A stretch of 64,000 nt of DNA from Fimbriimonadaceae bacterium (GCA_019187105.1 JABAQM010000001.1:620001-684000), one strand, 5' to 3'. Shown: positions 25,030-35,920, counted from the first letter of the stretch. Made by a program: numbers and translations. Notes: generated from the sequence alone by a model not told the origin.

Positions 25030-28000
25030 ATGAAAATCGACCGACTCTTCACCCGCAACGGCAGTGACCCTTACGAGGGCATCGAATTCGAAGCCAGAAG
25101 GAGCGAAATCCGCAACCCCGATGGGTCCCTCGTCTTCGAGATGCCGAACGTAATGGTGCCGAAGGGCTGGTCGCAGGTCGCAACTGACATTCTCGCCCAA
25201 AAGTACTTCCGGAAGGCTGGGATCGGGCCAGATGGCAAGGGGCACGAGACCGACAGCCGCGAGGTCTTCAACCGCTTAGCCGGTTGTTGGCGGCATTGGG
25301 GTGAGTCCCACGACTATTTCGACAGCGAGGCGGACGCCGAAGCTTTTTATGACGAGCTCGTCCACATGCTCGCGATGCAGATGGCGGCGCCCAACAGCCC
25401 GCAGTGGTTTAACACCGGTCTCCACTTCGCCTATGGCATCACCGGCTCGCCACAAGGCCACTATTACGTCAATCCCAAGACTGAAGAGCTCGAGCAGTCG
25501 ACCAACGCCTATGAGCGGCCACAACCGCACGCCTGCTTCATCCTGAGCGTCAAGGACGACCTCGTCAATGAGGGCGGGATCATGGACCTATGGACGCGCG
25601 AAGCTCGCATCTTCAAGTACGGCTCCGGTGTTGGCACGAACTTTTCGCGACTCCGCGGAGAGCGTGAGCCTCTCTCCGGAGGTGGAAAGAGTTCGGGACT
25701 CATGAGCTTCCTGCGGGTAGGCGACCGATCGGCCGGAGCAATCAAGAGCGGTGGCACAACGCGACGAGCGGCAAAGATGGTCTGCCTCGACATCGACCAC
25801 CCGGACGTCGAGCACTTTATCACGTGGAAGGTCCGAGAAGAGCAGAAGGTCGCGGCGCTGGTAACTGGCTCGGCGCTTAACAACCGACACATCAACGCCA
25901 TCATCCGCACCTGCCACATCGGCGACGAGAGCCTGAGTGGCGACGACCGCTACAATCCGCGGAAGAACGAGTCGCTTCGCATGGCTATTGCCGAAGCCAA
26001 GCTGGATGCGATCAGCCCGAACTACATTCAGCGAGCCATTCAGTTGGCCCGCAATGGTGTCACCTCGGTCGACTTTCCCGTCTTCGACACCGGCTATGAG
26101 AGCGAGGCCTACGTAACCGTCAGCGGACAAAACAGCAACAACTCCATTCGGGTCACGAACGACTTCCTGCGGGCGGTCGAGAACGATGGCGAATGGGAGC
26201 TCAAGTCTCGCACGGATGGCAGCGTCCAGAAGCGCATGAAAGCGCGTGACCTGTGGGAGCAGATTTGCGAGAGTGCCTGGCAATCGGCCGACCCCGGCAC
26301 CCAGTACGACACGACCATCAACGAGTGGCACACCTGCCCGGCGGATGGGCGCATTAACGCCAGCAATCCATGCAGCGAGTACATGTTCCTCGACGACACT
26401 GCGTGCAACCTGGCCTCGATCAATTTGATTCGGTTCTATGACCCGGAGATGGGCGAGTTCGATATCAAGGCCTACCGCCACGCCATTCGCCTCTGGACGA
26501 TCGTGCTGGAGATCAGCGTACTGATGGCACAGTTCCCCAGCCGCGAGATTGCACGCCTTAGCTACGAATTTCGGACCCTAGGCCTCGGCTACGCCAACCT
26601 GGGCGCACTGCTCATGCAGATGGGCATCCCATACGACTCGTCGCAGGGATTCGCCATTGCCGGTGCCCTCACTGCGGTGCTGGGCGGTGACAGCTATGCC
26701 ACCAGCGCGGAACTGGCGCGAGAACTTGGCCCCTTCCCTGGCTATCAACGCAACAAAGAGTCGATGCTGCGAGTCATCCGCAACCATCGCCGTGCGGCCT
26801 ACAACTCGCCGAAGGACCAATTCGAAGGGCTGGAGACGATCCCGATGGGAATCGATCCCGACGAGTGCCCCACCTACATGTTAAAGGCGGCTCGAGAGGC
26901 TTGGGACGAGGCCCTCGAGCTGGGTCAGGCCCACGGCTACCGCAATGCGCAGGTGACCGTGCTCGCCCCCACCGGCACGATAGGTCTCCTAATGGATTGC
27001 GACACGACCGGCATCGAGCCGGACTTCGCCCTCGTGAAGTTCAAGAAGCTAGCCGGCGGCGGGTACTTCAAGATCATCAACCAGAGCATTCCGCCCGCCC
27101 TTGAGCGGCTAGGCTATAACCCCGAACAGATCGAGGACATCATTGCCTACTGCGTGGGTCGGAAATCACTGGCAGATGCCCCTCACATCAATCACGAGTC
27201 TCTGCGTGATAAGGGCTTTACCCCCGACGCGATCGCAAAGATCGAAGCCGCACTGAGCAGCGCGTTCGAACTGCAGTTCGTTTTCAACAAGTACACGCTG
27301 GGCGAGGAATTCTGTCGAAGTTACCTGGGCTTCTCGGATGAACAGCTGAACGACTGGACCTTCGACATGCTCTCCGCCCTGGGGTTCAGCAAGATCGAGA
27401 TCGACGAAGCCAATGACTATGTCTGCGGCACCATGACGATTGAAGGTGCGCCCCACCTGAAGCTTGAACACTATCCGGTTTTCGATTGTGCGAATAAGTG
27501 CGGCAAGAACGGCCAGCGGACGATATCATCGTCCGGTCACATCCACATGATGGCGGCGGCCCAGCCGTTCATTTCTGGCGCGATCAGCAAGACCATCAAT
27601 CTGCCGGCAGAGGCTTCGATAGAAGCCATCGACGAAGCCTACATGCTGTCTTGGAAACTTGGTCTCAAGGCCAACGCCCTTTACCGAGACGGCAGCAAGC
27701 TCAGCCAGCCGCTCAATTCGAGCACCGACGATGCTGCGGCAGCCATCCTGGAGACGTCACTCGCCGGCGAGTATGGCCTTTCAGAAGAAGAGGCGAGCAT
27801 CAAGCATGCCGCGACCAAGCTGGTCTATCGCTACATAGCCAAACGGCGCATGCTCCCAGCGCGAAGGCGCGGCTACACCCAAAAGGCGCGTGTCGGCGGG
27901 CACAAGGTCTACGTCCGCACCGGTGAGTATGACGACGGCTCGCTCGGCGAAATCTTTATCGACATGCATCGCGAAGGCGCAGCCTTCCGTTCGCTGATGA

Positions 28001-28596
28001 ACTGCTTTGCCATCGCGATCTCACTCGGACTCCAATACGGTGTGCCGCTCGAGGAATTTGTCGAAGCGTTCGTGTTTACGCGCTTCGAACCGAACGGCTC
28101 GGTGACGGGACACGACAATATCAAGATGTCGACCTCGGTCATCGATTTCATCTTCCGGGAGCTGGCGCTGAGCTACCTCGACCGCACCGACCTCGTGCAG
28201 GTCAAGCCGGAAGACCTTCGCTCTGACACCGTCGGGAAGCCGTCACAGGAACCGGAATTCACCGACGAGGAGGTCAAGGGCGAAATCCAGGGCTCTGCGC
28301 CCGGTATCGCCAGCGAGAAGCACGACTCGAAGGGCTATCGGGCCAACCAGAATGCGGAAGACGAGGACGAAGGCGATGAGCCGGAATCCGTAATGGTGAC
28401 TTCCCTGTTTGGGCCCGCCGTAGCCGAGCCGGTGGCCGCTTCCACGATCGCTTTGAATCTCGAGGCAAAGATCCGTGAGGCGAAGCTGAAGGGCTACGAG
28501 GGTGATGCGTGCCGCGAGTGCGGCAGCTTCACGCTCGTACGCAACGGCGTGTGCCTCAAATGCGATACCTGCGGTGCGACATCGGGCTGCTCGTAG
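25030..28596 (+). CDS. nrdJ: Adenosylcobalamin-dependent (class II) ribonucleotide reductase
   Basis: 1188 aa. It reduces ribonucleotides to deoxyribonucleotides using a B12-derived radical, so it needs no oxygen-dependent NrdB subunit. Diagnostic features are NPCSEY (446-451, active-site Cys and Glu), ACNLASINL, the TSCPD domain (about 945-1050; [22 protein letters not shown] and [14 protein letters not shown]), and the cysteine-rich tail CRECGSF...[13 protein letters not shown] that takes up reducing equivalents. Length matches long class II enzymes. A downstream acidic linker (1075-1125) is typical. The leader carries a hairpin at the ribosome-binding site. Confidence 0.95.
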   Translation: MKIDRLFTRNGSDPYEGIEFEARRSEIRNPDGSLVFEMPNVMVPKGWSQVATDILAQKYFRKAGIGPDGKGHETDSREVFNRLAGCWRHWGESHDYFDSEADAEAFYDELVHMLAMQMAAPNSPQWFNTGLHFAYGITGSPQGHYYVNPKTEELEQSTNAYERPQPHACFILSVKDDLVNEGGIMDLWTREARIFKYGSGVGTNFSRLRGEREPLSGGGKSSGLMSFLRVGDRSAGAIKSGGTTRRAAKMVCLDIDHPDVEHFITWKVREEQKVAALVTGSALNNRHINAIIRTCHIGDESLSGDDRYNPRKNESLRMAIAEAKLDAISPNYIQRAIQLARNGVTSVDFPVFDTGYESEAYVTVSGQNSNNSIRVTNDFLRAVENDGEWELKSRTDGSVQKRMKARDLWEQICESAWQSADPGTQYDTTINEWHTCPADGRINASNPCSEYMFLDDTACNLASINLIRFYDPEMGEFDIKAYRHAIRLWTIVLEISVLMAQFPSREIARLSYEFRTLGLGYANLGALLMQMGIPYDSSQGFAIAGALTAVLGGDSYATSAELARELGPFPGYQRNKESMLRVIRNHRRAAYNSPKDQFEGLETIPMGIDPDECPTYMLKAAREAWDEALELGQAHGYRNAQVTVLAPTGTIGLLMDCDTTGIEPDFALVKFKKLAGGGYFKIINQSIPPALERLGYNPEQIEDIIAYCVGRKSLADAPHINHESLRDKGFTPDAIAKIEAALSSAFELQFVFNKYTLGEEFCRSYLGFSDEQLNDWTFDMLSALGFSKIEIDEANDYVCGTMTIEGAPHLKLEHYPVFDCANKCGKNGQRTISSSGHIHMMAAAQPFISGAISKTINLPAEASIEAIDEAYMLSWKLGLKANALYRDGSKLSQPLNSSTDDAAAAILETSLAGEYGLSEEEASIKHAATKLVYRYIAKRRMLPARRRGYTQKARVGGHKVYVRTGEYDDGSLGEIFIDMHREGAAFRSLMNCFAIAISLGLQYGVPLEEFVEAFVFTRFEPNGSVTGHDNIKMSTSVIDFIFRELALSYLDRTDLVQVKPEDLRSDTVGKPSQEPEFTDEEVKGEIQGSAPGIASEKHDSKGYRANQNAEDEDEGDEPESVMVTSLFGPAVAEPVAASTIALNLEAKIREAKLKGYEGDACRECGSFTLVRNGVCLKCDTCGATSGCS

Positions 28597-28652
28597 AAAG
28601 TCGTACTTTATAGGTACAGCGTGCATATAGATTAGCGTCCCATAATCCAAAA

Positions 28653-30101
28653 ATGGACGCCCGTGAAACAGATCTTCCTCTCGTCATTCAGGGAGGAATG
28701 GGCGCCGCCGTTTCTGGCTGGGCGTTGGCGCGCGCCGTCTCACTTCGAGGGCAGCTCGGTGTCGTCTCCGGCACGGGAGCCGACGCCGCTTTCGCCCGAC
28801 GGCTGCAGCTCGGAGATGTGGGAGGGCACCTTCGCAGGGCAATCGACGCTTTCCCTCTGCCCGAAATGGCACATCGCGTCCGGGATCGATACTTTCGAGC
28901 CCATGGCAAGGCACCCGAAGCCCCGTTCAAGTCGAAGCCGATGCCCATGCTGCGTCCTTCGAAGGCGCTTACCGAGCTCAACGTCCTTGCCAACTTTGCC
29001 GAGGTCTATCTTGCCAAGTTCGGTCACCAGGGCCGTATCGGCATCAACCTGCTCGAGAAGATTCAGCTCCCCACCCTCCCCGCCCTTTTCGGGGCGATGC
29101 TCGCCGGAGTGGATTTCGTCCTCATCGGCGCGGGCATCCCCCGGCAGATTCCCGCTGTACTGGATTCCCTTTCCCGGCTCGAGCCCACCCAGCTTCGCCT
29201 CGACGTCTCGGGAGCAGAACCGGGAGAGGAGTTCTTCGCTGAACTCGATCCTCGGGACTACGCGCCTGAAGCCCTCGAGCGACTAAACCGACCCCAATTT
29301 ATCGCCATCGTGTCTTCCACCGCGCTGGCCACGACCCTCGTCCGCAAATGTTCGCCACCGGTGGATGGCCTCGTGATCGAGGGGCCGACCGCTGGGGGCC
29401 ATAACGCACCGCCGAGGGGCACGCTCATCCTCGACGATAACCGCGAGCCTATCTACGGCGCCAAGGACTTGCCTGATCTGGAAGCCATTCGCGCACTGGG
29501 CGTCCCGTTCTGGCTCGCCGGTTCCTATGGCAGCCCAGAAAAGCTCCGCGAAGCGATTGGTCTCGGTGCCACTGGAATCCAAGTCGGCACCGCTTTCGCG
29601 TTCTGCGAGGAATCCGGCATCACCCCCGAGCTGAAGCGCGAGGTATTGCAGCAGAGCGCAGCCGGCACCCTCCAGGTCTTCACCGATTCGCAGGCCTCTC
29701 CCACTGGCTTTCCGTTCAAGGTGATCCATATCGACGCCACGCTGTCGGAACCCTCCGTGTTCGAAGGCCGGACTCGCATCTGCGACCTCGGATATCTTCG
29801 CCAGCTTTATCGTAAAGAGGATGGCACGGTCGGCTATCGCTGCCCCGGCGAGCCGATTGACGACTTTGTCGCGAAGGGAGGCAACTCCGGGGACTGCTCA
29901 GGTCGCAAGTGCCTCTGCAATGGCTTGATGGCAACGGTTGGCCTGGGCCAGGTTCGGAAGGGAGTAGCCGAGCCGCCGATCGTAACGGCCGGCGACGATG
30001 CTGCTTCGGTCGCTGCCTTCCTGCCCCCAGGTCGCACCACCTACAATGCCGGCGATGTACTGGACAAGCTTCTCGGAACTTGTCCGCAGCCTGCGGCTTA
30101 G
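28653..30101 (+). CDS. Nitronate monooxygenase (2-nitropropane dioxygenase family)
   Basis: 482-aa FMN-dependent TIM-barrel enzyme. LVIQGGMGAAVSGWALARAVS at the N-terminus, then EGPTAGGHNAPPRG and GATGIQVGTAFAFCEESG fit the family, which oxidises alkyl nitronates or acts as related enoyl-type reductases. The C-terminal GDCSGRKCLCNGLMATVG cysteine block is found in a longer subgroup. ATG at 28653. It overlaps the convergent caspase-like gene by 4 bases. Confidence 0.88.
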   Translation: MDARETDLPLVIQGGMGAAVSGWALARAVSLRGQLGVVSGTGADAAFARRLQLGDVGGHLRRAIDAFPLPEMAHRVRDRYFRAHGKAPEAPFKSKPMPMLRPSKALTELNVLANFAEVYLAKFGHQGRIGINLLEKIQLPTLPALFGAMLAGVDFVLIGAGIPRQIPAVLDSLSRLEPTQLRLDVSGAEPGEEFFAELDPRDYAPEALERLNRPQFIAIVSSTALATTLVRKCSPPVDGLVIEGPTAGGHNAPPRGTLILDDNREPIYGAKDLPDLEAIRALGVPFWLAGSYGSPEKLREAIGLGATGIQVGTAFAFCEESGITPELKREVLQQSAAGTLQVFTDSQASPTGFPFKVIHIDATLSEPSVFEGRTRICDLGYLRQLYRKEDGTVGYRCPGEPIDDFVAKGGNSGDCSGRKCLCNGLMATVGLGQVRKGVAEPPIVTAGDDAASVAAFLPPGRTTYNAGDVLDKLLGTCPQPAA

Positions 30102-33094
30102 CCGCCGGCAGACAGCGCCGGCTTTGCCACCCACACCCACCGAAAGATTTTCTCGTCATAGAGGCATATCGGGGTGCCGACTTCCGTAAGCCGCTTAACC
30201 TTGGCGTACCACGGAAGCGGCGCCAGCTTTCCCTCCATGGTCCACTTGGTGCCCTTGCCCACAACCGTACCGGAGAGGTTTCCAAACTCGTCGACTTTGC
30301 CCTTCACGCTGTAGCGGTCGCCCTTTTCGCTGACGAAATCGCCCGACACCTCGCCCCCTACACCGACTGTAAGCTTCAACTCGCCGCTTCCGCGTTCCTG
30401 GCGATCGTTCCAGTGAAGCACGCTGAAATCGTGCTTACCTTCAAAGTCCGATACCTTCGGATCGGCGGAAAAACCGAACCGAGCAAACGTCGGACTCCCG
30501 GGTTGCGAGAGTCCCGCTTCATAAGCCATTTCGGCAAGCAGATCGGGCCGTTTGGTATCCATATACCGCTTGGCCAGTGCATGGCACCCTCGGGCATGAA
30601 CGTACATATAGCCCCAGGATCGCAACTGGCGGGACTTCTCCAAGAGAGGCTCCGCTTTCTCCCAATCCCCTAACTTCGCCCAGGCCAAACCAGCCATCGC
30701 TTCGCCAAAGGGCAGGGTCGTGCCAAGTGTCTCCAGTCGCTTTCTCGCTTCCGCATTTTTGCCCAGCTCTGCGTCGCACCACGCCATAAGGGCGTCGACA
30801 TTCGGCTGGAAGTCCGAGTCGGCCTTCGGAATGCCGCCGATCACCGCGGAAGCCTCGGCAAACCGGCCCTGGTAGGCCAGGTACACCGCCCACATCCGCT
30901 TGGCATCCATCCCCGCGAGGGTGGTGATCAGCGCCGACTGGGCCAGGGCCTCGACCTTGGCGGTGTCAGACATGTTGCCGTAGATGATCTGCAAGGTGCA
31001 GTCAAGCAAGGCGTCACCCGAGGCCGTGCTGCCCAACAGCTTGTCGGCAAGCTTCGCAAGCTGCATTTGACGCTCGGCGAGTCCACCGTATTGGTTGGCG
31101 GCAAACCACGCATCGGGCCGCCGGCCCCACTTGTCCGCGATCAGGCTCAGGCCAAGAAAGGCCATATCACAAAACTGGCTCTGCTTGATCGGTTCCAGTG
31201 CCTCCAAGCTGACGAGATCAGTCATGATCCCGTTGTACAGGTCAAAGGCCGTAACCACGTAGGCAACATCGTCCTCGCAGTACTTGGCGCCCTCGTTGAT
31301 CGCTTCGAGCAGGCCCTCTTCTCCCTTGCGAAGCGAAGTCGCGAAGGTGGACGCGAGAATCGCTTGCCACGAAAACGGATGCCGCTTTGCCGCTTCCACA
31401 ACCTCGTCCACAATCCCGGCGCCGCCTGCACCCGCAATCGTCAACGCTCGCAGCAGGTCTCCGGGATCGGGTTTGGCCGCCAATGCCTTCTTCAGCCACT
31501 CCATCATCGCGGGCTTGTCGTTAGCGACCTTCTGTCGTTCGGCTTTTTCGAGGTACCAGAATGCCTCCACCTCCTTGTCCTTTAGCCGTCGCTCGATCAG
31601 GGCCGCATAGCCGGCAAAGTCGTGGGCGGACTGGAGCATCACGCCTGCCAGCACATACAGGAGGTCATCGGACGGCATCGTAGAGGATCCGTCGGCCGCC
31701 TTCTCCATTAGTTCCGCGGCTTTTGCAAAGCTGCCCTCAAGCGCGGCCGCCTCGGCTTGCAGATACGCTTTCTGCTTAGGCGTCAACAGTGAGAGATCGA
31801 GAGCTTCCTTGACAAACTGCTTTTTCCGATCCGGTTTGGCAAACCGCTTGATCGAGGTCCACGCAAGGAATGCCGTGGACCAGCTTGGTTCACTTTTCCA
31901 CATTGCCTCCGCCGCCTGCAGCCGTTCGGCAGGCTTCAGCAGGTTGCTGGAATCGGTGGCGAGGCTCAGTTGCTTCCAATACGAATCCGGCCCGTTGCGC
32001 AATCGCTCGTGAGCTTGGAACGACTCGCGGGTCCGGTCGCACAGGTAAAGGGCAACGGCCAGAGTATACAGGTCGGTTGCGGCGAGCGGCTTGACCCGAT
32101 CCAACGTACGCAGGACCTCCACGGATTCACGGTATCGGTCTGCATCGAAGAGCTGGTCGGCATACTGCGACATCGCCGATTCGTAAAGGGGAGTGGTCAG
32201 GCCCTCTGCCTGTTTCTTGAAGTCCTCGATACCCGCCTTCGACAGGTCAGCCGGGGGATAAGCCCCAAGCAGCACATCGTCGGCAGCGCTGCCCCACACG
32301 GCTGGAACCTGCTTGTCATCGCCGTAATCGCGCTCCGAGTACGAAGACGTGTGTTCCTTCGCCGCCTTGGCCACGGCCGAAGCCCACAAGGCGCCGGAGC
32401 TCGGCTCACGGTTTGCGGGATCGCGCATCGCCTCAAGGAGATGGTAGGTAAAGACGCTGTGCTTAAGGGCCGGTGCCTCGTAGCTCCGGCCACCTGGCTC
32501 GCTCCCGAGGATTACCGCCATGTTGGACTTACGACCCAGCTCCAAGAGAGCGGCACCGAAGGGGTTTTTCTTGCCGCTGCGGCAGGCGTCGGCGACGATC
32601 AGCACATTCTTGAGTCCTGCCTCGACGAACCGCGAAATCACCTCGGCAACCGGTAGACCAACCCGTTCGGCGCTGGCTTCTCTCGCGTCGGTCGGCAGAA
32701 GGTAGTCGCCCTTCGGCGTACCGACCCCATGGCCGCTAAAGTAGAAGATGAAGAGATCGCCCTTATCGAGGGTCTTTCCGGCAAGGATGTCCTCGACTTC
32801 GCCAATGATGTTGCCGGACGAGGGTTCTGTACGCCGATCTCGATCGCCTCCGTCGCAAAGGAGCCGGACATTCCCAGGCTCGAACCCGAAATCGTTCACC
32901 AGCGCTGCCGAGAACGCGCGAGCGTCGTCATCGGCGAAGCTTAGCTGGCTGTAGTGAAGGTATTCGCTCGCTCCGACCACGATTGCCCACCGCTTGCCGG
33001 GCACAAATGGCTTGTCCGAAGGGATTTCCGGCTTGGTTTGGGCTTGGACCAAGGCCGGTAGGAGCAATAGGACGAGGGCCGCCTTGCGAAGCAT
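30098..33094 (-). CDS. Secreted caspase-like (C14) protease with TPR-type repeats
   Basis: 998 aa. After a signal peptide (residues 1-19) comes a caspase/metacaspase-fold domain (about 32-270): KRWAIVVGASEY, catalytic His122 in YFSGHG and Cys171 in ADACRSG, plus a SVFTYHLLEAM helix. The remainder is a long helical repeat region (TPR/SEL1-like, about 280-870) and a beta-rich tail (about 880-998). The dyad is intact, so Arg/Lys-specific protease activity is plausible. ATG at 33094 preferred over GTG 33097. Domain order caspase-TPR is common in bacterial orthocaspases, though export is less so. Targets unknown. Confidence 0.88.
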   Translation of the reverse strand: MLRKAALVLLLLPALVQAQTKPEIPSDKPFVPGKRWAIVVGASEYLHYSQLSFADDDARAFSAALVNDFGFEPGNVRLLCDGGDRDRRTEPSSGNIIGEVEDILAGKTLDKGDLFIFYFSGHGVGTPKGDYLLPTDAREASAERVGLPVAEVISRFVEAGLKNVLIVADACRSGKKNPFGAALLELGRKSNMAVILGSEPGGRSYEAPALKHSVFTYHLLEAMRDPANREPSSGALWASAVAKAAKEHTSSYSERDYGDDKQVPAVWGSAADDVLLGAYPPADLSKAGIEDFKKQAEGLTTPLYESAMSQYADQLFDADRYRESVEVLRTLDRVKPLAATDLYTLAVALYLCDRTRESFQAHERLRNGPDSYWKQLSLATDSSNLLKPAERLQAAEAMWKSEPSWSTAFLAWTSIKRFAKPDRKKQFVKEALDLSLLTPKQKAYLQAEAAALEGSFAKAAELMEKAADGSSTMPSDDLLYVLAGVMLQSAHDFAGYAALIERRLKDKEVEAFWYLEKAERQKVANDKPAMMEWLKKALAAKPDPGDLLRALTIAGAGGAGIVDEVVEAAKRHPFSWQAILASTFATSLRKGEEGLLEAINEGAKYCEDDVAYVVTAFDLYNGIMTDLVSLEALEPIKQSQFCDMAFLGLSLIADKWGRRPDAWFAANQYGGLAERQMQLAKLADKLLGSTASGDALLDCTLQIIYGNMSDTAKVEALAQSALITTLAGMDAKRMWAVYLAYQGRFAEASAVIGGIPKADSDFQPNVDALMAWCDAELGKNAEARKRLETLGTTLPFGEAMAGLAWAKLGDWEKAEPLLEKSRQLRSWGYMYVHARGCHALAKRYMDTKRPDLLAEMAYEAGLSQPGSPTFARFGFSADPKVSDFEGKHDFSVLHWNDRQERGSGELKLTVGVGGEVSGDFVSEKGDRYSVKGKVDEFGNLSGTVVGKGTKWTMEGKLAPLPWYAKVKRLTEVGTPICLYDEKIFRWVWVAKPALSAGG

Positions 33095-33241
33095 CACTGA
33101 ATTATCGGACGGGTTGGGCTATCCTTTTGTTGGAGATGGGACACCAGCAGGCGCTTTCTGCCCAACGCCCTTGCTGCGACTCCGTGTCGACTCTGGGTCG
33201 GCCCGGGTCGAGTCCTTGCGCCAGTTTCAAGCCTGTTATCT

Positions 33242-34543
33242 ATGGATAGCCATCTTGTGGCGCCGGTCATCGTCAGCCTCCTGCTCGTTCTGTTCAACGC
33301 CTTCTTCGTTGCTGCCGAGTATGCGACGGTCGGATCCAAGCGCGCCCGGATTGAGGCTCTCGCGCGTCAGGGAAATCGGTCCGCAAGGCTCTTCATCCGT
33401 GAACAGCAAGATGTCCAGAAGATGGTTGCCGGAATCCAGGTCGCGATCACGCTGATCGGTCTCGGTATGGGAGCGGTGACGGAGCCGTTTATAACCTCGA
33501 TCCTTCGCAACATCTTTGGCGATGCTATACCGCGCGTCGCGTCAACCACGATCGCCTTGATCATCACGACGTACGTCCTCGTGGTGTTCGGCGAGCTTGT
33601 TCCCAAGTACTTGACCCTGCAGGCGGCCGACCGAGTCGCCCTCGCCGTTATCCGGCCCCTCATCCTCTTCAATCGGATCATGACGCCGCTGGTCTGGCTG
33701 GTCGACAAGTCGGGTGCGCTGGTTCTGCGACCGTTTGGCATCCGTCCCAAAGGTGGGGATCAGGACGCGGTCTCGAAAGAAGAGCTGCTGTTGCTCTTAA
33801 GGTCTGGGACGACGCAAGGGATCCTGGAAGAGACCCATGCCCGCTTCGTATCGCGTGCCGTCCGGTTGGACAACTTGGCCGCCGACGACATCATGGTTCA
33901 CCGGCTCGATATCAAGTGGCTCCCGATCGACACGCCGCCTGATGAACTGGCCACTGCAGTGGCCGCAATTCCCCACAGCCGAATACCCGTGTGCAACGGA
34001 GATATCGACGAGCTTGTCGGCATTCTCTATCTGCAGGACTTCGTGAAACACTGGTGCAAGGGGCCGGTAAACCTGGCGGACATTCTGAGGCCCGCTGTTG
34101 CGATTCCGGAGACGGCATCGGTGGACCAGATTATCGAGCGGATGCGCGACGACAAGACTCAGATACTGATCGTCATGGACGAGTACGGCGGAACATCAGG
34201 ACTGCTCACCCTCGAAGACGTGGTCGAGGAGATTTTCGGAGAGCTGGAGGATCAAATCGAGAGCGAGCGGCCGCCCATTGAGCGCTTTGGCACCCACCGG
34301 GTTTCGGCCAAGTCCGATGTCCGCATCGACGAACTACTGGACTTCCTGGGTAAGGACCACGAAGTTTGGCCAACGACCGACACGTTGGCCGAGGTCGTCG
34401 TGAACGAGCTAACGCGCGTCCCGCGGCTTGGGGACAGCGTCTCGACACCGATCGGAACCCTTCGCGTCGAAAACATGGCTCGGCGACGGATAACGAGAGT
34501 TTCGCTTCAGCTGCTTGCGGACGAGGCAGAGGAAGAGCTGTAG
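33242..34543 (+). CDS. CNNM/CorC-family membrane protein (hemolysin-type, CBS domains)
   Basis: 433 aa. An N-terminal DUF21/CNNM membrane domain (about 1-190, four hydrophobic segments; LFNAFFVAAEYATVGSKRARIEAL) is followed by two CBS domains (about 200-335; IMVHRLDIKWLPIDTPPDEL, MDEYGGTSGLLTLEDVVEEI) and a CorC_HlyC C-terminal domain (about 350-433). Homologues are linked to Mg2+/Co2+ efflux; the 'hemolysin' label is historical. It overlaps the convergent phoU gene by 37 bases at the 3' end. Confidence 0.92.
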   Translation: MDSHLVAPVIVSLLLVLFNAFFVAAEYATVGSKRARIEALARQGNRSARLFIREQQDVQKMVAGIQVAITLIGLGMGAVTEPFITSILRNIFGDAIPRVASTTIALIITTYVLVVFGELVPKYLTLQAADRVALAVIRPLILFNRIMTPLVWLVDKSGALVLRPFGIRPKGGDQDAVSKEELLLLLRSGTTQGILEETHARFVSRAVRLDNLAADDIMVHRLDIKWLPIDTPPDELATAVAAIPHSRIPVCNGDIDELVGILYLQDFVKHWCKGPVNLADILRPAVAIPETASVDQIIERMRDDKTQILIVMDEYGGTSGLLTLEDVVEEIFGELEDQIESERPPIERFGTHRVSAKSDVRIDELLDFLGKDHEVWPTTDTLAEVVVNELTRVPRLGDSVSTPIGTLRVENMARRRITRVSLQLLADEAEEEL

Positions 34544-35169
34544 TGAATTTGAAGTCGATCGACCATCGCGATAGCATGGTCGGCAGCGTGCTCGCAAGCC
34601 TGAAAAATCGACAGGGTACGGATTAGTGCTTCGGCTTCGCCGGGACTCTCTTCGATCATCTTGAAGATCCGGTTCCGTACCGCCTTGACTTCCTGGTCCA
34701 CCCTTGCCTCATAGGCCCGGACCTCGTTAACCACCTCGGGATCGAATCCGGTGTAGAGCCGAATTGCCGAGCCCAGAACGAAATTGGTTTGCACGCCAAG
34801 CTGCACAAGGTCGTTGATCAACTCAGCCCGAAATTGCTGGCCAACCTTGATGGAGCGTCTCGCTAGCTTGACCGCGTCGTCACCGTATTTCTCGATTTCA
34901 CCGACGATACCGAGCGTGGCCGTCAACCGCTTTAGATCTGCGGCTACCGGCGCCTCCTGCATGACGAGGAAACAGGTGTCCCGGAGGATATCTTCTTCCA
35001 GCTGGTCGATCTCATTGTCCGACCCAATGACCTGCCGCGCGAGGCCACGGTCATGGGTCGCGGTCGCTTTGATCGCGGCCGTCAGCATGTCCGAGACGCC
35101 ATTGCCCATTTGCACGATCGATTGTTCGATTTCATGCAGCTTCTCATCGAAATGGTGGCGAATCGTCAT
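34507..35169 (-). CDS. phoU: PhoU-family phosphate signalling protein
   Basis: 220 aa, two PhoU three-helix bundles: DEKLHEIEQSIVQMGNGVSDML (1st) and LGVQTNFVLGSAIRLYTGFDPEVV (2nd), with the metal-binding E/D patterns DNEIDQLEEDI and EARVDQEVKAVR. PhoU links phosphate uptake to PhoR signalling. No pst transporter genes are adjacent. The last residues are a Ser-rich tail coded inside the overlap with the CNNM gene. Confidence 0.9.
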   Translation of the reverse strand: MTIRHHFDEKLHEIEQSIVQMGNGVSDMLTAAIKATATHDRGLARQVIGSDNEIDQLEEDILRDTCFLVMQEAPVAADLKRLTATLGIVGEIEKYGDDAVKLARRSIKVGQQFRAELINDLVQLGVQTNFVLGSAIRLYTGFDPEVVNEVRAYEARVDQEVKAVRNRIFKMIEESPGEAEALIRTLSIFQACEHAADHAIAMVDRLQIHYSSSSASSASS

Positions 35170-35236
35170 GGTTGGAGAATGCGCCGCCGCAAGGCGGCGA
35201 GCCGCTCAGTTTACTCGCCAATAAGAGGGTCGGCGA

Positions 35237-35872
35237 TCAGCCTTTCGCCGGTATGGCCCGAGCAAGGAAGGGACCAAACCGCTCGGCGTCAACCGAGGAA
35301 CCGTCGAATTCCACCGCAAAGAACAGGAGGCCCTCGACCGCTCCGCCATGGATGATGGGCGAGGCGATGTTCGCAAACGGGACCAGCGAGTCCTCGATCC
35401 TGACTTCTGACTTGAAGTACCAAGGCGCACTCGTTTTCCTAACCATGGCGATGGCCTCTTCAACAGCCTCCTTGCCCCTTGGATCAATGGTCGTACGGAT
35501 GTTCTCACCGATCCAGACCTCGGCAGGCTGGGAAATGGGTGCCCGGCTTAGAAACCGGATCGTCCCATCCAGGTCGGTCACGCAGACCGTTCCTGGCAGG
35601 GCGCCGCAAAGAGCCAGGAAGCATTCGCCGAAACTGATGGACTGCGGTGCCGTATCCGTCGCTACACCCACCTCACGCACATACGCAACCATTGCCTGGC
35701 TGCGGTTAAGGCCACCGGATTTGATCCGAATCCGCTGCCAATAGGTTCGTACCGTTGGAAGCTTGACCTTGAGTTTGGTTGCGATGACGCGATCCGTATG
35801 GCCTTGTACCGCAAGCCGCAAAACGTCTGACTCACGGATCGTGAGCAGAGACCGGATGGAGCGCTTCTCCAT
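35237..35872 (-). CDS. LuxR-type HTH regulator with C-terminal PAS-like domain
   Basis: 211 aa. The DNA-binding LuxR/FixJ-type helix-turn-helix is at the N-terminus (residues 8-62; LTIRESDVLRLAVQGHTDRVIATKLKVKLPTVRTYW). The rest (about 80-205) resembles a PAS domain (LPGTVCVTDLDGTIRFLSRAPI, then FKSEVRIEDS). The usual order in such regulators is sensor first and HTH last, so the architecture is reversed. Ligand unknown. It sits between phoU and pth on the same strand, with 67 and 48-base gaps. Confidence 0.75.
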   Translation of the reverse strand: MEKRSIRSLLTIRESDVLRLAVQGHTDRVIATKLKVKLPTVRTYWQRIRIKSGGLNRSQAMVAYVREVGVATDTAPQSISFGECFLALCGALPGTVCVTDLDGTIRFLSRAPISQPAEVWIGENIRTTIDPRGKEAVEEAIAMVRKTSAPWYFKSEVRIEDSLVPFANIASPIIHGGAVEGLLFFAVEFDGSSVDAERFGPFLARAIPAKG

Positions 35873-35920
35873 CGATGCCAGATCGATATGTCGACTGATT
35901 GTTTTCTCCCCTTGCGTGCG

